NCBI RefSeq assembly: GCF_900111495.1
Contig: NZ_FOIU01000001.1
Span: 310,001 to 374,000 of the forward strand
From: Chryseobacterium wanjuense
Lineage (GTDB): Bacteria; Bacteroidota; Bacteroidia; Flavobacteriales; Weeksellaceae
DNA: 64,000 nt
Reading direction: 5' to 3'
Under the pieces are notes generated by a model. It was not told the DNA's origin, did not search any database, and saw nothing but the letters and a program-made list of their open reading frames with translations. Positions 53,946 through 63,343 of the stretch are shown here, piece after piece. The first letter of the stretch is position 1, and the number at the start of each line of letters is the position of its first letter. The translations under genes and the position numbers were made by a program.

Positions 53946-54977
53946 ATGGAATTTACAGCTTCGCAAATTGCAAGTTTTATTGACGGAAAAATAATAGGTG
54001 ACGGAGAGGCACTTATTACTGGTGTTTCGCCTATTGAGAGCGGGGAAACAGGACATCTTTCTTTTATAGCACAAGATCGGTTTTCTCATTATCTGGACAC
54101 CTCAAAATGTTCCGTTATCATTGTCTCGGAAAAGCTTTTAGCTAAAGAAAATTACAATCCTACTATAATTGCCGTAAAAGATGCCTATCTTTCGTTCCAG
54201 GTTTTAATGAATCTGTATCAGGAAATGCAGGGCAGAAAAGAGGGAATCGAAGACGGTTCTTCTATTCATGAAACTGCAGTGATTGGTGATAAAGTATATA
54301 TCGGAGCATTTACCTATGTTTCTGAAAAGGCTAAAATCGGGGAAGGAACACAGATCTATCCGCAGGTTTACATCGGAAAAGGCGTAAAGGTTGGAAAAAA
54401 CTGCAAGATCGACAGCGGAGCAAGAATCTATGATTACTGCATTATTGGTGACAATTGTGTGATTCATTCCAACACGGTTGTTGGGGGAGACGGATTTGGA
54501 TTTCAGCCGACTGCAGATGGATTTAAAAAAATTCCTCAATTAGGAAATGTGATCATTGAAGATGATGTGGAAATTGGTTCCAATTGCAGTATCGACAGAG
54601 CTACCATCGGTTCTACGGTCATCGGAAAAGGAACTAAAATTGATAATCTGATCCAGATTGCACACAACGTGAAAATCGGTCAGAATAATGTAATTGCGGC
54701 TCAGGCGGGAATTGCAGGTTCCACAACGATTGGAGACTGGAACCAGATCGGAGGTCAGGTCGGTGTTGTAGGTCACATCAAAATTGGAAATCAGGTAAGA
54801 ATTCAGGCTCAGAGCGGGGTGAATTCGAGCGTTAATGATAAAGAGACATTGTACGGTTCACCGGCAATCAGCTACAATGACTATCTTAGAAACTATGTTC
54901 ATTTCAGAAATTTTACTGAAATTGTTAATAGAATAAATAATCTTGAGAATAACTCAAAAGATAAAACTAATGAGTGA
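53946..54977 (+). CDS. lpxD: UDP-3-O-acylglucosamine N-acyltransferase
   Basis: This 343-residue enzyme adds the second 3-hydroxyacyl chain in lipid A synthesis. It has the N-terminal uridine-binding domain (FTASQIASFIDGKIIG), a long hexapeptide beta-helix, and IQIAHNVKIG with the catalytic His. It ends with a short C-terminal helix (NDYLRNYVHFRN). It is followed by lpxC/fabZ with an 8-base overlap. ATG 53946 is used; an upstream TTG lies inside the promoter box. Confidence 0.95.
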   Translation: MEFTASQIASFIDGKIIGDGEALITGVSPIESGETGHLSFIAQDRFSHYLDTSKCSVIIVSEKLLAKENYNPTIIAVKDAYLSFQVLMNLYQEMQGRKEGIEDGSSIHETAVIGDKVYIGAFTYVSEKAKIGEGTQIYPQVYIGKGVKVGKNCKIDSGARIYDYCIIGDNCVIHSNTVVGGDGFGFQPTADGFKKIPQLGNVIIEDDVEIGSNCSIDRATIGSTVIGKGTKIDNLIQIAHNVKIGQNNVIAAQAGIAGSTTIGDWNQIGGQVGVVGHIKIGNQVRIQAQSGVNSSVNDKETLYGSPAISYNDYLRNYVHFRNFTEIVNRINNLENNSKDKTNE

Positions 54978-56367
54978 TATGCAAAAAACACTTCAGCAAG
55001 AAGTGACACTTTCCGGAATCGGACTTCACACAGGTAAAGAAGTAAAACTTACCATCAAACCTGCTAAAGAAAATACAGGTTTTGTTTTCGTAAGAACAGA
55101 TCTAGAGGGGCATCCTCAGGTCGAAGCTGATGTTAATTATGTTGTAGCAACAGAAAGAGGAACGACATTAGAAAAATTAGGAGTAAAAATCACGACTTGT
55201 GAGCACCTTTTGGCGGCCTTGGTAGGATGTGATGTAGACAACGCCATGCTTGAAATGGACGCTTCCGAACCTCCGATTTTAGACGGATCTTCAAAATATT
55301 TTGTAGAAGCAATCGAAAGTGTAGGAGTAGTAGAACAGGGTATTGCCAGAGAATACTTGGTTATAAAAGAAGTTCTTACCTACAACGACCCTGCTACAGG
55401 ATCAGAAATTACAATTATTCCTTCAGATACATACGAAATTACAACAATGGTAGATTTTGGAACCAAAGTGTTGGGTACCCAGAATGCTACTCTTAAAAAT
55501 ATTTCAGAGTTTAAAGAAGAAATTTCATCTGCAAGAACGTTCAGTTTCCTGCACGAATTGGAAATGCTTTTAGATCACGGTTTGATCAAAGGTGGAGATA
55601 TTTCCAACGCTATTGTTTATGTAGATAAGGATCTTACACCTGATACTACAGAAAAACTGAAGAAAGCTTTTGGAAAAGACAATGTGTCTATCAGACCCAA
55701 CGGAATTCTTGATAACTTGAACTTAAACTATCCTAATGAAGCTGCAAGACACAAATTACTTGACGTGATCGGTGATTTAGCTTTGGCAGGAGTGAAAATA
55801 AAAGGTAAAGTAATTGCCAACAAGCCAGGACATTATGTAAATACTCAGTTTGCGAAAAAACTGAATCGCCAGTGGAAATTGCAGAAAAAGAAAAACGTTC
55901 CTGATTTTGATTTAACCAAAGAACCGGTTTTCGACATCAACGGAATCATGAAGCTGATGCCTCACAGACCGCCGTTTTTGTTAATTGATAAAATTCTTGA
56001 GCTTTCAGATTCTCATGTTGTAGGGCTTAAAAATGTTACCATGAACGAGCCTTTCTTCGTTGGACATTTCCCGAAAGAGCCTGTAATGCCGGGAGTTTTA
56101 CAAGTGGAAGCATTGGCACAGACAGGAGGAATCCTTGTATTGGCGAGTGTTCCGGATCCTGAAAATTACTCTACTTATTTCATTAAAATTGATAAGGTAA
56201 AATTCAAGAGAAAAGTAGTTCCGGGAGATACTATTATTTTCAAAATTGAATTGATCGAGCCGATCAGAAGAGGGATCGTTCACATGCAGGGATACGGATA
56301 TGTGGGAGATACTGTGGCGGTAGAAGCAGAATTAATGGCTCAAGTTGCAAAAAATAAAGTTGATTAA
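54970..56367 (+). CDS. lpxC/fabZ: LpxC-FabZ fusion: deacetylase and 3-hydroxyacyl-ACP dehydratase
   Basis: This 465-residue fusion has LpxC (about residues 1-305) with zinc ligands in TCEHLLAAL and RHKLLDVIGD and a catalytic His in GHYVNTQF. FabZ (about 325-465) follows, with LMPHRPPFLLID and HFPKEPVMPGVLQVEALAQ. LpxC commits UDP-acyl-GlcNAc to lipid A; FabZ serves fatty acid elongation. This fusion is known in Bacteroidetes. It starts inside lpxD, and lpxA follows directly after its stop. ATG 54970 is chosen over an ATG 27 bases upstream. Confidence 0.96.
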   Translation: MSDMQKTLQQEVTLSGIGLHTGKEVKLTIKPAKENTGFVFVRTDLEGHPQVEADVNYVVATERGTTLEKLGVKITTCEHLLAALVGCDVDNAMLEMDASEPPILDGSSKYFVEAIESVGVVEQGIAREYLVIKEVLTYNDPATGSEITIIPSDTYEITTMVDFGTKVLGTQNATLKNISEFKEEISSARTFSFLHELEMLLDHGLIKGGDISNAIVYVDKDLTPDTTEKLKKAFGKDNVSIRPNGILDNLNLNYPNEAARHKLLDVIGDLALAGVKIKGKVIANKPGHYVNTQFAKKLNRQWKLQKKKNVPDFDLTKEPVFDINGIMKLMPHRPPFLLIDKILELSDSHVVGLKNVTMNEPFFVGHFPKEPVMPGVLQVEALAQTGGILVLASVPDPENYSTYFIKIDKVKFKRKVVPGDTIIFKIELIEPIRRGIVHMQGYGYVGDTVAVEAELMAQVAKNKVD

Positions 56368-57156
56368 ATGATTCATCAATTAGCAGCCGTAGATAAACGT
56401 GCGAAAATCAGCAAAAATGTAATCGTAGAACCTTTTACTACCATTGCAGGAGATGTGGAAATCGGAGAAGGAACTTGGATCGGCCCCAATGTTACCATCA
56501 TGGATGGAGCCAGAATTGGTAAAAATTGCAGAATTTTTCCGGGTACCGTTATTTCAGCGATTCCGCAGGATTTGAAATTCGATGGTGAAGATACTCAGGT
56601 AATTATCGGTGACGATACCACAATCAGAGAATGTGTGACGGTAAACAGAGGAACGAAAGCTCTAGGGTATACGAAAATCGGTAAAAACTGCCTGATTATG
56701 GCGACTTCACATATTGCACACGACTGTGTCATCGGAGATCACGTTATCATCGTAAACGGTTGTGGTATTGCAGGACACGTAGAAATAGGTGATTATACTG
56801 TAATGGGAGGTTTATCGGCTGTGCACCAGTTTGGTAAAATCGGGAAGCATGTGATGATTTCCGGTGGAACTTTGGTGAGAAAAGATATTCCGCCTTATGT
56901 AAAGGTAGCAAGAGAACCTATGTCTTACGCAGGAATTAACTCGGTAGGATTGAGAAGAAGAGGCTTTACCAACGAAAAAATCTTTGAAATTCAAAAAATT
57001 TACAGAGCGATTTTCCAGATGAAGATGAATGTTTCTCAGGCAATTTCCCACATCGAAAAGGAAATGCTTCCTACTGCGGAAAGAGACGAAATTCTTCAGT
57101 TTATCCAAAACTCTCCGAGAGGTATCGTAAAAGGATACGGAACCGGAAAAGAATAA
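56368..57156 (+). CDS. lpxA: UDP-N-acetylglucosamine acyltransferase
   Basis: This 262-residue LpxA catalyses the first step of lipid A synthesis. It has a left-handed beta-helix, the SHIAHDCVIGDHV turn with the catalytic His, GIAGHVEIGDYT, and the C-terminal helical part starting NSVGLRRRGFTNEKI. It begins on the base after the lpxC/fabZ stop. Confidence 0.96.
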   Translation: MIHQLAAVDKRAKISKNVIVEPFTTIAGDVEIGEGTWIGPNVTIMDGARIGKNCRIFPGTVISAIPQDLKFDGEDTQVIIGDDTTIRECVTVNRGTKALGYTKIGKNCLIMATSHIAHDCVIGDHVIIVNGCGIAGHVEIGDYTVMGGLSAVHQFGKIGKHVMISGGTLVRKDIPPYVKVAREPMSYAGINSVGLRRRGFTNEKIFEIQKIYRAIFQMKMNVSQAISHIEKEMLPTAERDEILQFIQNSPRGIVKGYGTGKE

Positions 57157-57171
57157 TTAATATCATCACAA

Positions 57172-57507
57172 ATGAAAAGTTTAATCTTACTACTCATGCT
57201 TTCTGTTACATCTTTACTGTTTGGACAGCAAATGGAAGGATTAAAAACTGAAAAAACAACCAAAACTTCAATCATGGAAAGAAAACTTCCTGAGAAGTCT
57301 AATGATAGTATTGCTAAAAATAATTTAAATGATATTCTGAAACAGCAGAATACTTCTACATCTATTTTTGGGACTGCCAATCAGTACAATTCTGAGGTTC
57401 AGATGAATGTAAACAAATTACAGAATAATGTAAATACGTTTAACAATAATACATTCAACAGAATGATGCCTCAGGGGCAGGGAATACAGTTTAATAAAAG
57501 AAAATAA
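57172..57507 (+). CDS. Small exported protein of unknown function
   Basis: This 111-residue protein has a signal peptide (MKSLILLLMLSVTSLLFGQ). The rest is polar, rich in Asn, Gln, Lys and Thr, with NNVNTFNNNTFNRMMPQGQG near the end. No known domain is seen. It lies between lpxA and efp with 15-bp gaps on both sides, so it is probably in the same transcript. Confidence 0.75.
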   Translation: MKSLILLLMLSVTSLLFGQQMEGLKTEKTTKTSIMERKLPEKSNDSIAKNNLNDILKQQNTSTSIFGTANQYNSEVQMNVNKLQNNVNTFNNNTFNRMMPQGQGIQFNKRK

Positions 57508-57522
57508 ATACATACAAAATTA

Positions 57523-58089
57523 ATGGCAACAAGTAACGATATCAGAAAAGGTCTGTGCATTGAGTACAGTAATGATATTTTTAAAGTAATTGAGTTCCTT
57601 CACGTAAAACCAGGGAAAGGTCCTGCTTTCGTAAGAACAAAATTAAAATCTGTAACGAACGGAAAAGTAATCGACAATACATTCTCTGCTGGTCACAAAA
57701 TCGACGAGGTAAAAGTTATCACTAGAAAATATCAGTATCTTTATGATGATGAGAATGGTTTCCACTTCATGAATAATGACGACTTCTCTCAATTATATTT
57801 AAATAAAGAAATGATCGAAAACTCTAATCTGATGAAAGCAGGTGAAGAAGTAACGATCATCTTGAAGGAAGCTGATGAGACTCCGCTTTCTGCAGAATTA
57901 CCACAGTCTGTTTATTTAGAAGTTGTAGAAGCTGATCCGGGAGTAAAAGGGAACACGGCTACCAACGCTCTTAAAAACGCTATCGTTGAAACAGGAGCAA
58001 GAGTAATGGTTCCTTTGTTCATCGAGCCGGGAGACAAAATCAAAGTAAGCACTGAAGACGGTTCTTACCTGGAAAGAGTAAAAGAATAA
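57523..58089 (+). CDS. efp: Elongation factor P
   Basis: This 188-residue EF-P relieves ribosome stalling at polyproline. The modified-lysine loop is HVKPGKGPAFV with K32 at the tip. The three-barrel layout and the C-terminal signature near GARVMVPLFIEPGDKIKV are present. It is followed by a terminator hairpin. Confidence 0.97.
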   Translation: MATSNDIRKGLCIEYSNDIFKVIEFLHVKPGKGPAFVRTKLKSVTNGKVIDNTFSAGHKIDEVKVITRKYQYLYDDENGFHFMNNDDFSQLYLNKEMIENSNLMKAGEEVTIILKEADETPLSAELPQSVYLEVVEADPGVKGNTATNALKNAIVETGARVMVPLFIEPGDKIKVSTEDGSYLERVKE

Positions 58090-58104
58090 TTATTCAAAAT
58101 AATA

Positions 58105-58144
58105 GGAAGCTGGAAGTATAACAACTTTCAGCTTTCATTTTTTA
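58105..58144 (+). terminator. Terminator after efp
   Basis: The stem is 58105-58117 with 58124-58136 (13 pairs, two of them G-U), followed by a T-rich tail. Confidence 0.78.
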
Positions 58145-58146
58145 TG

Positions 58147-58198
58147 GCAGCTATTGTAGTTTATCCTGAGCTTGTCGAAGTTCTCATAAACTGGCTGC
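58147..58198. repeat. REP-like dispersed hairpin, copy 2
   Basis: Nested inverted repeats: GCAGC...GCTGC outside, AGTTTAT...ATAAACT next, and GAGCTTGTCGAAG inside. The core is the inverted counterpart of the element at 178-200. Confidence 0.65.
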
Positions 58199-58219
58199 GA
58201 TTTTAAGTTGAAAAAACAG

Positions 58220-58252
58220 AACCTTGTCAAGGTTTTAAACCTTGACAAGGTT
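58220..58252. repeat. 33-bp palindrome
   Basis: Two perfect 16-base arms (AACCTTGTCAAGGTTT and its reverse complement) around one T, the same architecture as 6530-6562. It lies 27 bp before the lpxD-like ATG at 58280, in the transcribed leader if the gene is read from upstream. Confidence 0.78.
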
Positions 58253-58279
58253 GATAAATTTAAACATCATTTAAAACAT

Positions 58280-59182
58280 ATGACGTTTCATCAGCCACAA
58301 AAACTGAAAACTATTGCAGATCTTATCGGGGCAAAATTCATTGGTTCAGAAGATTTTGAAGTCTTGGGAACTAATGAAATCCACATGGTAAGACCCGGAG
58401 ATATAGTTTTTGTAAATCATCCGAAATATTACGATAAGGCTTTAAATTCTGCGGCTACCATTATTTTAATTGATAAAGAAGTGGAATGTCCGGAAGGAAA
58501 AGCACTTTTGGTTTCTGATGATCCTTTCAGGGATTTTAATAAAATTAATACTCATTTCACCAGAATATACAACTTCACGGAAGAGCTTCACGACGCTGAA
58601 ATTGGTGAAGGAACAAAAATTCATCATTCTGCAGTGATCGGCAACAACGTGAAAATCGGAAAAAATACCCTGATCTTCCCGAATGTTGTGATTGGCGACC
58701 GAACGGTGATCGGAGATAATGTGATCATCCAGGCGAATACTGTATTGGGTGGCGACGCTTTTTATTACAGAAAAGTAAATGGAAATTTCGACCGTTTAAT
58801 TTCTGTGGGAAACGTTGTGATCGAAAACAATGTAGAAATCGGAAACGGATGTACGATCGACAGGGGAGTTACAGATTCTACTGTCATCGGCGAAGGCTCT
58901 GTTTTGGATAATCAGATTCAGATTGGGCATGACACGGTGATCGGTAAAAAATGTCTGATTGCTTCTCAGGTGGGAATCGCAGGATGTTGCGTGATCGGTG
59001 ATGAAGTGACTTTGTGGGGGCAGGTTGGTATCGCTTCCGGCAACAAAATAGAGGGAGGATCCGTCATTTTAGGAAAAACAGGCGTCAACAGAGACCTTGA
59101 AAAAGGAACCTACATCGGTATGTTTGCGGAAGATTTTAAAACATATCTGAAGAAAGAAGTAAAACTGAGAAATCTCAAATAA
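58280..59182 (+). CDS. LpxD-like acyltransferase, second lipid-A-region copy
   Basis: This 300-residue protein has an LpxD-type N-terminal domain ([29 protein letters not shown]) and a hexapeptide beta-helix with [10 protein letters not shown] at the catalytic-His site. It is shorter than LpxD at 53946 and shares only moderate similarity. A TTG further upstream would read through the 33-bp palindrome, so I use ATG 58280. Many flavobacteria carry this paralogue between efp and sucD; its substrate is not established here. Confidence 0.87.
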   Translation: MTFHQPQKLKTIADLIGAKFIGSEDFEVLGTNEIHMVRPGDIVFVNHPKYYDKALNSAATIILIDKEVECPEGKALLVSDDPFRDFNKINTHFTRIYNFTEELHDAEIGEGTKIHHSAVIGNNVKIGKNTLIFPNVVIGDRTVIGDNVIIQANTVLGGDAFYYRKVNGNFDRLISVGNVVIENNVEIGNGCTIDRGVTDSTVIGEGSVLDNQIQIGHDTVIGKKCLIASQVGIAGCCVIGDEVTLWGQVGIASGNKIEGGSVILGKTGVNRDLEKGTYIGMFAEDFKTYLKKEVKLRNLK

Positions 59183-59221
59183 ACAAATTGAAAGTTTTAT
59201 CTTAAATCAAAGAAAAATAAG

Positions 59222-59229
59222 TAAATTTG
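59222..59229 (+). promoter_or_regulatory. -7 element of sucD
   Basis: TAAATTTG matches TAnnTTTG, 43 bp before the sucD ATG. Confidence 0.6.
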
Positions 59230-59272
59230 TGAGCATTAATAAATTAAAAAAATAAATTAAAATTAAAATAAA

Positions 59273-60145
59273 ATGTCAATTTTAGTAAACAAAGATTCTA
59301 AAGTAATTGTACAAGGATTTACAGGGAACGAAGGGACTTTCCACGCTGGCCAGATGATCGAATACGGAACAAACGTAGTAGGTGGTGTTACTCCGGGAAA
59401 AGGAGGTAGCGAGCACCTTGGGAAGCCTGTATTCAATACTGTAGCTGATGCTGTTGCAAAAGCCGGAGCAAACGTGAGTATCATTTTCGTACCACCTGCA
59501 TTTGCTGCGGATGCTATTATGGAAGCTGCGGAGGCAGGTATCAAAGTTATCGTATGTATTACTGAAGGTATTCCTGTAGCAGATATGGTAAAAGTAAAAT
59601 CTTACATCGCTGACAGAGACTGCAGATTGATCGGTCCGAACTGCCCTGGAATCATTACTTCTGAAGAAGCTAAAATTGGTATTATGCCAGGTTTCGTTTT
59701 CAAAAAAGGTAAAGTAGGTATCGTTTCAAAATCTGGTACACTTACTTACGAAGCTGCTGACCAGGTAGTAAGAGCTGGTTATGGTATTTCTACAGCAATC
59801 GGTATCGGTGGTGATCCAATCATCGGAACTACAACTAGAGAAGCATTAGAATTATTCATCAACGATCCCGAAACTGAAGCAGTTGTAATGATCGGTGAGA
59901 TCGGTGGTGGTCTTGAAGCGGAAGCAGCAAGATGGTACAAAGCTAGTGGTTCTACAAAACCTGTGGTAGGGTTTATCGCAGGACAAACGGCTCCTAAAGG
60001 TAGAACAATGGGACACGCTGGTGCGATCGTAGGTGGTGCAGAAGATACAGCTCAGGCAAAAATGGAGATCATGAGAGAAAACGGAATCAACGTTGTAGAT
60101 TCTCCGGCTGATATCGGTGCAACAGTTGCAAAAATATTAGGATAA
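59273..60145 (+). CDS. sucD: Succinyl-CoA synthetase alpha subunit
   Basis: This 290-residue TCA-cycle subunit has CoA-binding [11 protein letters not shown] near the start, GPNCPGI, and the phospho-histidine H248 in [13 protein letters not shown]. It pairs with SucC, which is not in the window. The gene has its own promoter box and strong codon bias. Confidence 0.97.
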   Translation: MSILVNKDSKVIVQGFTGNEGTFHAGQMIEYGTNVVGGVTPGKGGSEHLGKPVFNTVADAVAKAGANVSIIFVPPAFAADAIMEAAEAGIKVIVCITEGIPVADMVKVKSYIADRDCRLIGPNCPGIITSEEAKIGIMPGFVFKKGKVGIVSKSGTLTYEAADQVVRAGYGISTAIGIGGDPIIGTTTREALELFINDPETEAVVMIGEIGGGLEAEAARWYKASGSTKPVVGFIAGQTAPKGRTMGHAGAIVGGAEDTAQAKMEIMRENGINVVDSPADIGATVAKILG

Positions 60146-60161
60146 CATAAAACATAACGAT

Positions 60162-60830
60162 ATGAAAAAATTTTTATTAGCCTCTGCATTGGCCTTTTCT
60201 ACTTTGTCATTCGCTCAGATTGATCTTAAAAGTACAAGATTTGGTGTTTCTGTAGGAGGTAACTATTCAGGTGTAAAAAACGCTCACAATCCTTCTGGGA
60301 AAAGATTTGCCGTTCAGGCTGGAGTTTTGGCTTTAATCCCTTTGGGTAAATCAAATCAATTCTTCCTTCAACCAGAAGTTCAATATTTTGGAGCTGGAGA
60401 AACCGGAAAGAACAAAGATGCTAAAGGAGTTGATGGCTATGATGCTGTTTACGCTAATAATTATCTGAGTGTTCCGATCAACTTTAAAGCTTATTTTTCT
60501 GAGGCAGAATCTGAGTTTTTTGGAGTTATAGGTCCTAGATTTAATTTCTTATTAAATCAGAAAGTGAAAAACGCTCCTATATCAAGACCGTATTACGATC
60601 CTGATTATGAAGTTCCGGGCAATCCGCAATTGAACGGAAAAGCAAGCAGCTTCAATTTTGGAGTTGGTCTGGGAGTAGGGTATAGCTACAAGAGACAGCT
60701 GGAACTTACGGCAAGATATGATTTTGGTCTTTCAGATACTTATCCGGGACTTAAACATGAGCCGAAAGGATCTGACAAAAGTAAGTCTGAACAAGTGCTT
60801 AGCTTGAGCTTAAGTTACATCTTTAAATAG
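60162..60830 (+). CDS. Outer-membrane beta-barrel protein
   Basis: This 222-residue protein has a signal peptide (cut near SFA) and a pattern of alternating hydrophobic strands. It includes FGVSVGGNYSGVKNA at the start and VLSLSLSYIFK ending in an aromatic residue, typical of porin-family barrels with eight or so strands. The function is unknown. It lies 16 bp after sucD and ends at a strong terminator. Confidence 0.85.
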   Translation: MKKFLLASALAFSTLSFAQIDLKSTRFGVSVGGNYSGVKNAHNPSGKRFAVQAGVLALIPLGKSNQFFLQPEVQYFGAGETGKNKDAKGVDGYDAVYANNYLSVPINFKAYFSEAESEFFGVIGPRFNFLLNQKVKNAPISRPYYDPDYEVPGNPQLNGKASSFNFGVGLGVGYSYKRQLELTARYDFGLSDTYPGLKHEPKGSDKSKSEQVLSLSLSYIFK

Positions 60831-60858
60831 AATAAGAATTTATTTCATTTAAAACATA

Positions 60859-60893
60859 AAAACTCCCGAAACTTAGTTTCGGGAGTTTTGTTT
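60859..60893 (+). terminator. Terminator of the sucD operon
   Basis: AAACTCCCGAAAC (60860-60872) and GTTTCGGGAGTTT (60876-60888) form a perfect 13-bp stem with a TTA loop, followed by TGTTTTTT. Confidence 0.92.
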
Positions 60894-60953
60894 TTTATAA
60901 TTAATTTTAATGAAGATAGAGATTCTTTTTCTCTGTGCTCACGAGTAAGAGCC

Positions 60954-61017
60954 TTTGCTGAGTGAAACGCCTTTGCGAACTTAAAAACAGATAGTAGTCC
61001 AAAAAATCTTGGCGACC
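60954..61017. repeat. Composite repeat fragment, copy 3
   Basis: TTTGCTGAGTGAAACGCCTT... at 60954-60980 is nearly identical to 52432-52456 and 6486-6507. AAAATCTTGGCGACCTT just after resembles the AAAATCTTTGCGGACTT module at 52485-52501. The fragment ends at the stop of the ABC-2 permease gene. Confidence 0.6.
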
Positions 61018-62325
61018 TTATCCCTTAATCCACTTCCAGATTTCCTTCAAGGTAGCCTTATTTCCATACATCAAAATTCCCACCCGGTAAATTTTTCCGG
61101 CTAAAAAAATCATGAAAATAGTCGTTCCCAAAAGCAATGCAATCGACAGAGCAATCTGCCAAGCCGGAACTCCAAAAGGAATTCTCGCAATCATCGCAAC
61201 AGGCGAGGTAAATGGAATGATAGACAGCCAGAAACCAAGCGGTCCGTCCGGATTATTCATCAAAGAAAAACTTCCATACATTCCCAAAGTCAGTGGTAAA
61301 ATAGCAAATAAGGTGAATTGCTGTGTTTCCGTTTCATTATCCACAGCAGATCCGATTGCGGCGTAAATTGAGCTGTAAAAGATATATCCCAACAGGAAAA
61401 ACACGATAAATACAAAGATAATTAAAGGAAAATTGAGTTCTAATAAACTATGGGAAACCTGAGTTGCGATCTGGGCGATATCAAATTTGCTCGCCAGTTC
61501 TTCGTTTCCCCCCGGAATATTTTTTTGCAAAGAAAATCCGGTATTGAGAACCAAAGCTCCGATCACAGACATCGTAATCCAGATAAGAAACTGGGTCAAA
61601 GCGACCATCGTTACGCCTAAAATTTTACCCATCATTAGCTCAAAAGGTTTTACAGAAGAGATGATAATTTCCACCACACGGTTGTTTTTTTCTTCCAAAA
61701 CGCTTCGCATCACCCTTACACCGTAAATGATGATAAACATGAAAGTTACGTACATCAAAAGAATACTCAGTCCGCTTTTCACCCCAAAAGCAAGGTCAGA
61801 ATCTTCTTTGTTGTTTTCGGAAACGTTGATGGTTTTTAAAGTAAAACTTTTATCGAGATTGATGAGTTGTGTTTCGGCAATGCCCAACTGTTTGATCTTT
61901 TCTTTTTTGATCACATCAGTGATGTCGGAAACGATTTTTTGCTTGGTATCAAAACCGATTTTACTGTTGATGATAAGTCTTGTATTTTGCTGTAAATCAT
62001 CAAAATTCCGGTTTTTTAATTCCGGTAAAATTAAAATTCCATCCAATGATTCATTGTCTTTCAGATTATTGATTTTTGACTTTTCATCGGCTGCGGAAAC
62101 AAAAACATAATTAAGCTGGTCATCAGATTTTAATTGATTTTTAAATAATCCGCTTTTATCCACCACTTCAATGATGTTGTGGGATTCATTAGCTTTAAAC
62201 ATTAAACCGATAACCGCCCCGAAAGCCACCAATAAAACCGGAGCCAGAAGCGTTAATATAATGAAGGATTTTTTCTTAACCTGCGTAAGAAATTCTCTTT
62301 TGGTAATTAAAAAAATGTTGTTCAT
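61018..62325 (-). CDS. ABC-2 type transporter permease (NatB-like)
   Basis: This 435-residue protein has an N-terminal membrane helix (about 21-42), a long extracytoplasmic domain (about 43-170) and five or six C-terminal helices, the NatB/ABC2_membrane_3 layout. VLEEKNNRVVEIIISSVKP is the conserved coupling segment. It should work with the ATPase encoded two bases upstream in transcription. The substrate is unknown; relatives export sodium or drugs. Confidence 0.9.
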   Translation of the reverse strand: MNNIFLITKREFLTQVKKKSFIILTLLAPVLLVAFGAVIGLMFKANESHNIIEVVDKSGLFKNQLKSDDQLNYVFVSAADEKSKINNLKDNESLDGILILPELKNRNFDDLQQNTRLIINSKIGFDTKQKIVSDITDVIKKEKIKQLGIAETQLINLDKSFTLKTINVSENNKEDSDLAFGVKSGLSILLMYVTFMFIIIYGVRVMRSVLEEKNNRVVEIIISSVKPFELMMGKILGVTMVALTQFLIWITMSVIGALVLNTGFSLQKNIPGGNEELASKFDIAQIATQVSHSLLELNFPLIIFVFIVFFLLGYIFYSSIYAAIGSAVDNETETQQFTLFAILPLTLGMYGSFSLMNNPDGPLGFWLSIIPFTSPVAMIARIPFGVPAWQIALSIALLLGTTIFMIFLAGKIYRVGILMYGNKATLKEIWKWIKG

Positions 62326-62327
62326 AA

Positions 62328-63239
62328 TTAAGAATTGTTGCTTACGGCATTGATAAACACTTCATTCATACTCGGAATTCTTTCGTCGAATGATCTCACT
62401 TTTCCTACATGTACAAGATCCAGAAGGATGTGGTTCTGGTCGGCTTCGTTTTTCAAATCAAAGGAAACCAGGTTGTTTTGATGGGATAAATTAAAAATTT
62501 CATACTTATTTTTAAAACCTTCCAGCTGAGAATCATTTACTTCAGAAAGGGTAATTCCGAAAATATTTTTCTTAAATTTTTCTCTTACGTCAAAAACTCT
62601 TCCATCGATAATCTTTTTAGAATTATTAATTAAAGCGACATAATCACACATTTCCTCCACACTTTCCATTCTGTGGGTGGAAAGGATGATCGTAGTTCCG
62701 TTATTTTTAAGTTCAATGATTTGATCTTTAATTAAGTTGGCATTTACCGGATCAAAACCTGAAAACGGCTCATCAAGGATCAATAAATGCGGTCTGTGAA
62801 GAACAGTTACTACAAACTGGATCTTCTGAGCCATCCCTTTTGAAAGTTCAGACAGTTTTTTCTTCCACCATTGGTCGATGTGAAGTTTGTCAAACCATTT
62901 TTTGGCTTCGTTCAGAGCATCATTTTTACTCATGCCCTTCAGTTCTCCGAAATAAAGAAGCTGGTCACCCACGGTCATATTTTTATAAAGCCCCCGTTCT
63001 TCAGGCATATAACCAATGTCTTTAATATGATGAGGATTAAGCTTCTGTCCGTTGATCTGTACTTCTCCGGAATCTGCTTGAGTAATCTGGTTGATGATAC
63101 GGATGAAAGAAGTTTTTCCGGCTCCGTTCGGGCCTAAAAGACCATATACGCTGCCTTTTGGAACATGGATGCTGAAATCATCCAAAGCTACTTTTTTACC
63201 GGCATTGTAGGTCTTTCTAATATGTTCTGCTTTTAGCAT
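62328..63239 (-). CDS. ABC transporter ATPase (NatA-like)
   Basis: This 303-residue ATPase has Walker A GPNGAGKTS, signature LSKGMAQKIQ, Walker B LLILDEPFSGFDP and H-loop STHRM. A C-terminal DUF4162-like part follows. ATG 63239 (MLKAEHIRKTYN) is used; an ATG 27 bases upstream is less likely. It is coupled to the permease gene. Confidence 0.93.
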   Translation of the reverse strand: MLKAEHIRKTYNAGKKVALDDFSIHVPKGSVYGLLGPNGAGKTSFIRIINQITQADSGEVQINGQKLNPHHIKDIGYMPEERGLYKNMTVGDQLLYFGELKGMSKNDALNEAKKWFDKLHIDQWWKKKLSELSKGMAQKIQFVVTVLHRPHLLILDEPFSGFDPVNANLIKDQIIELKNNGTTIILSTHRMESVEEMCDYVALINNSKKIIDGRVFDVREKFKKNIFGITLSEVNDSQLEGFKNKYEIFNLSHQNNLVSFDLKNEADQNHILLDLVHVGKVRSFDERIPSMNEVFINAVSNNS

Positions 63240-63310
63240 TAATTTGTTTTTACTTATTAGTATCAAAAAGTTCCGAAAGTTACGGAATTATTAAAACAGA
63301 TTAAGCCTAA

Positions 63311-63340
63311 AAGAAAAAATCCTGATGATTATCAGGATTT
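63311..63340 (-). terminator. Terminator of the T9SS-sorted protein gene
   Basis: AAATCCTGAT (63317-63326) and ATCAGGATTT (63331-63340) form a 10-bp stem with a GATT loop; the minus-strand side is T-rich. Confidence 0.8.
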
Positions 63341-63343
63341 AAA

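Noticed and set aside
58208-58279. TTG start giving a longer lpxD-like protein
   Set aside because: The extra 24 residues would be encoded by the 33-bp palindrome; ATG 58280 begins where LpxD homology begins.
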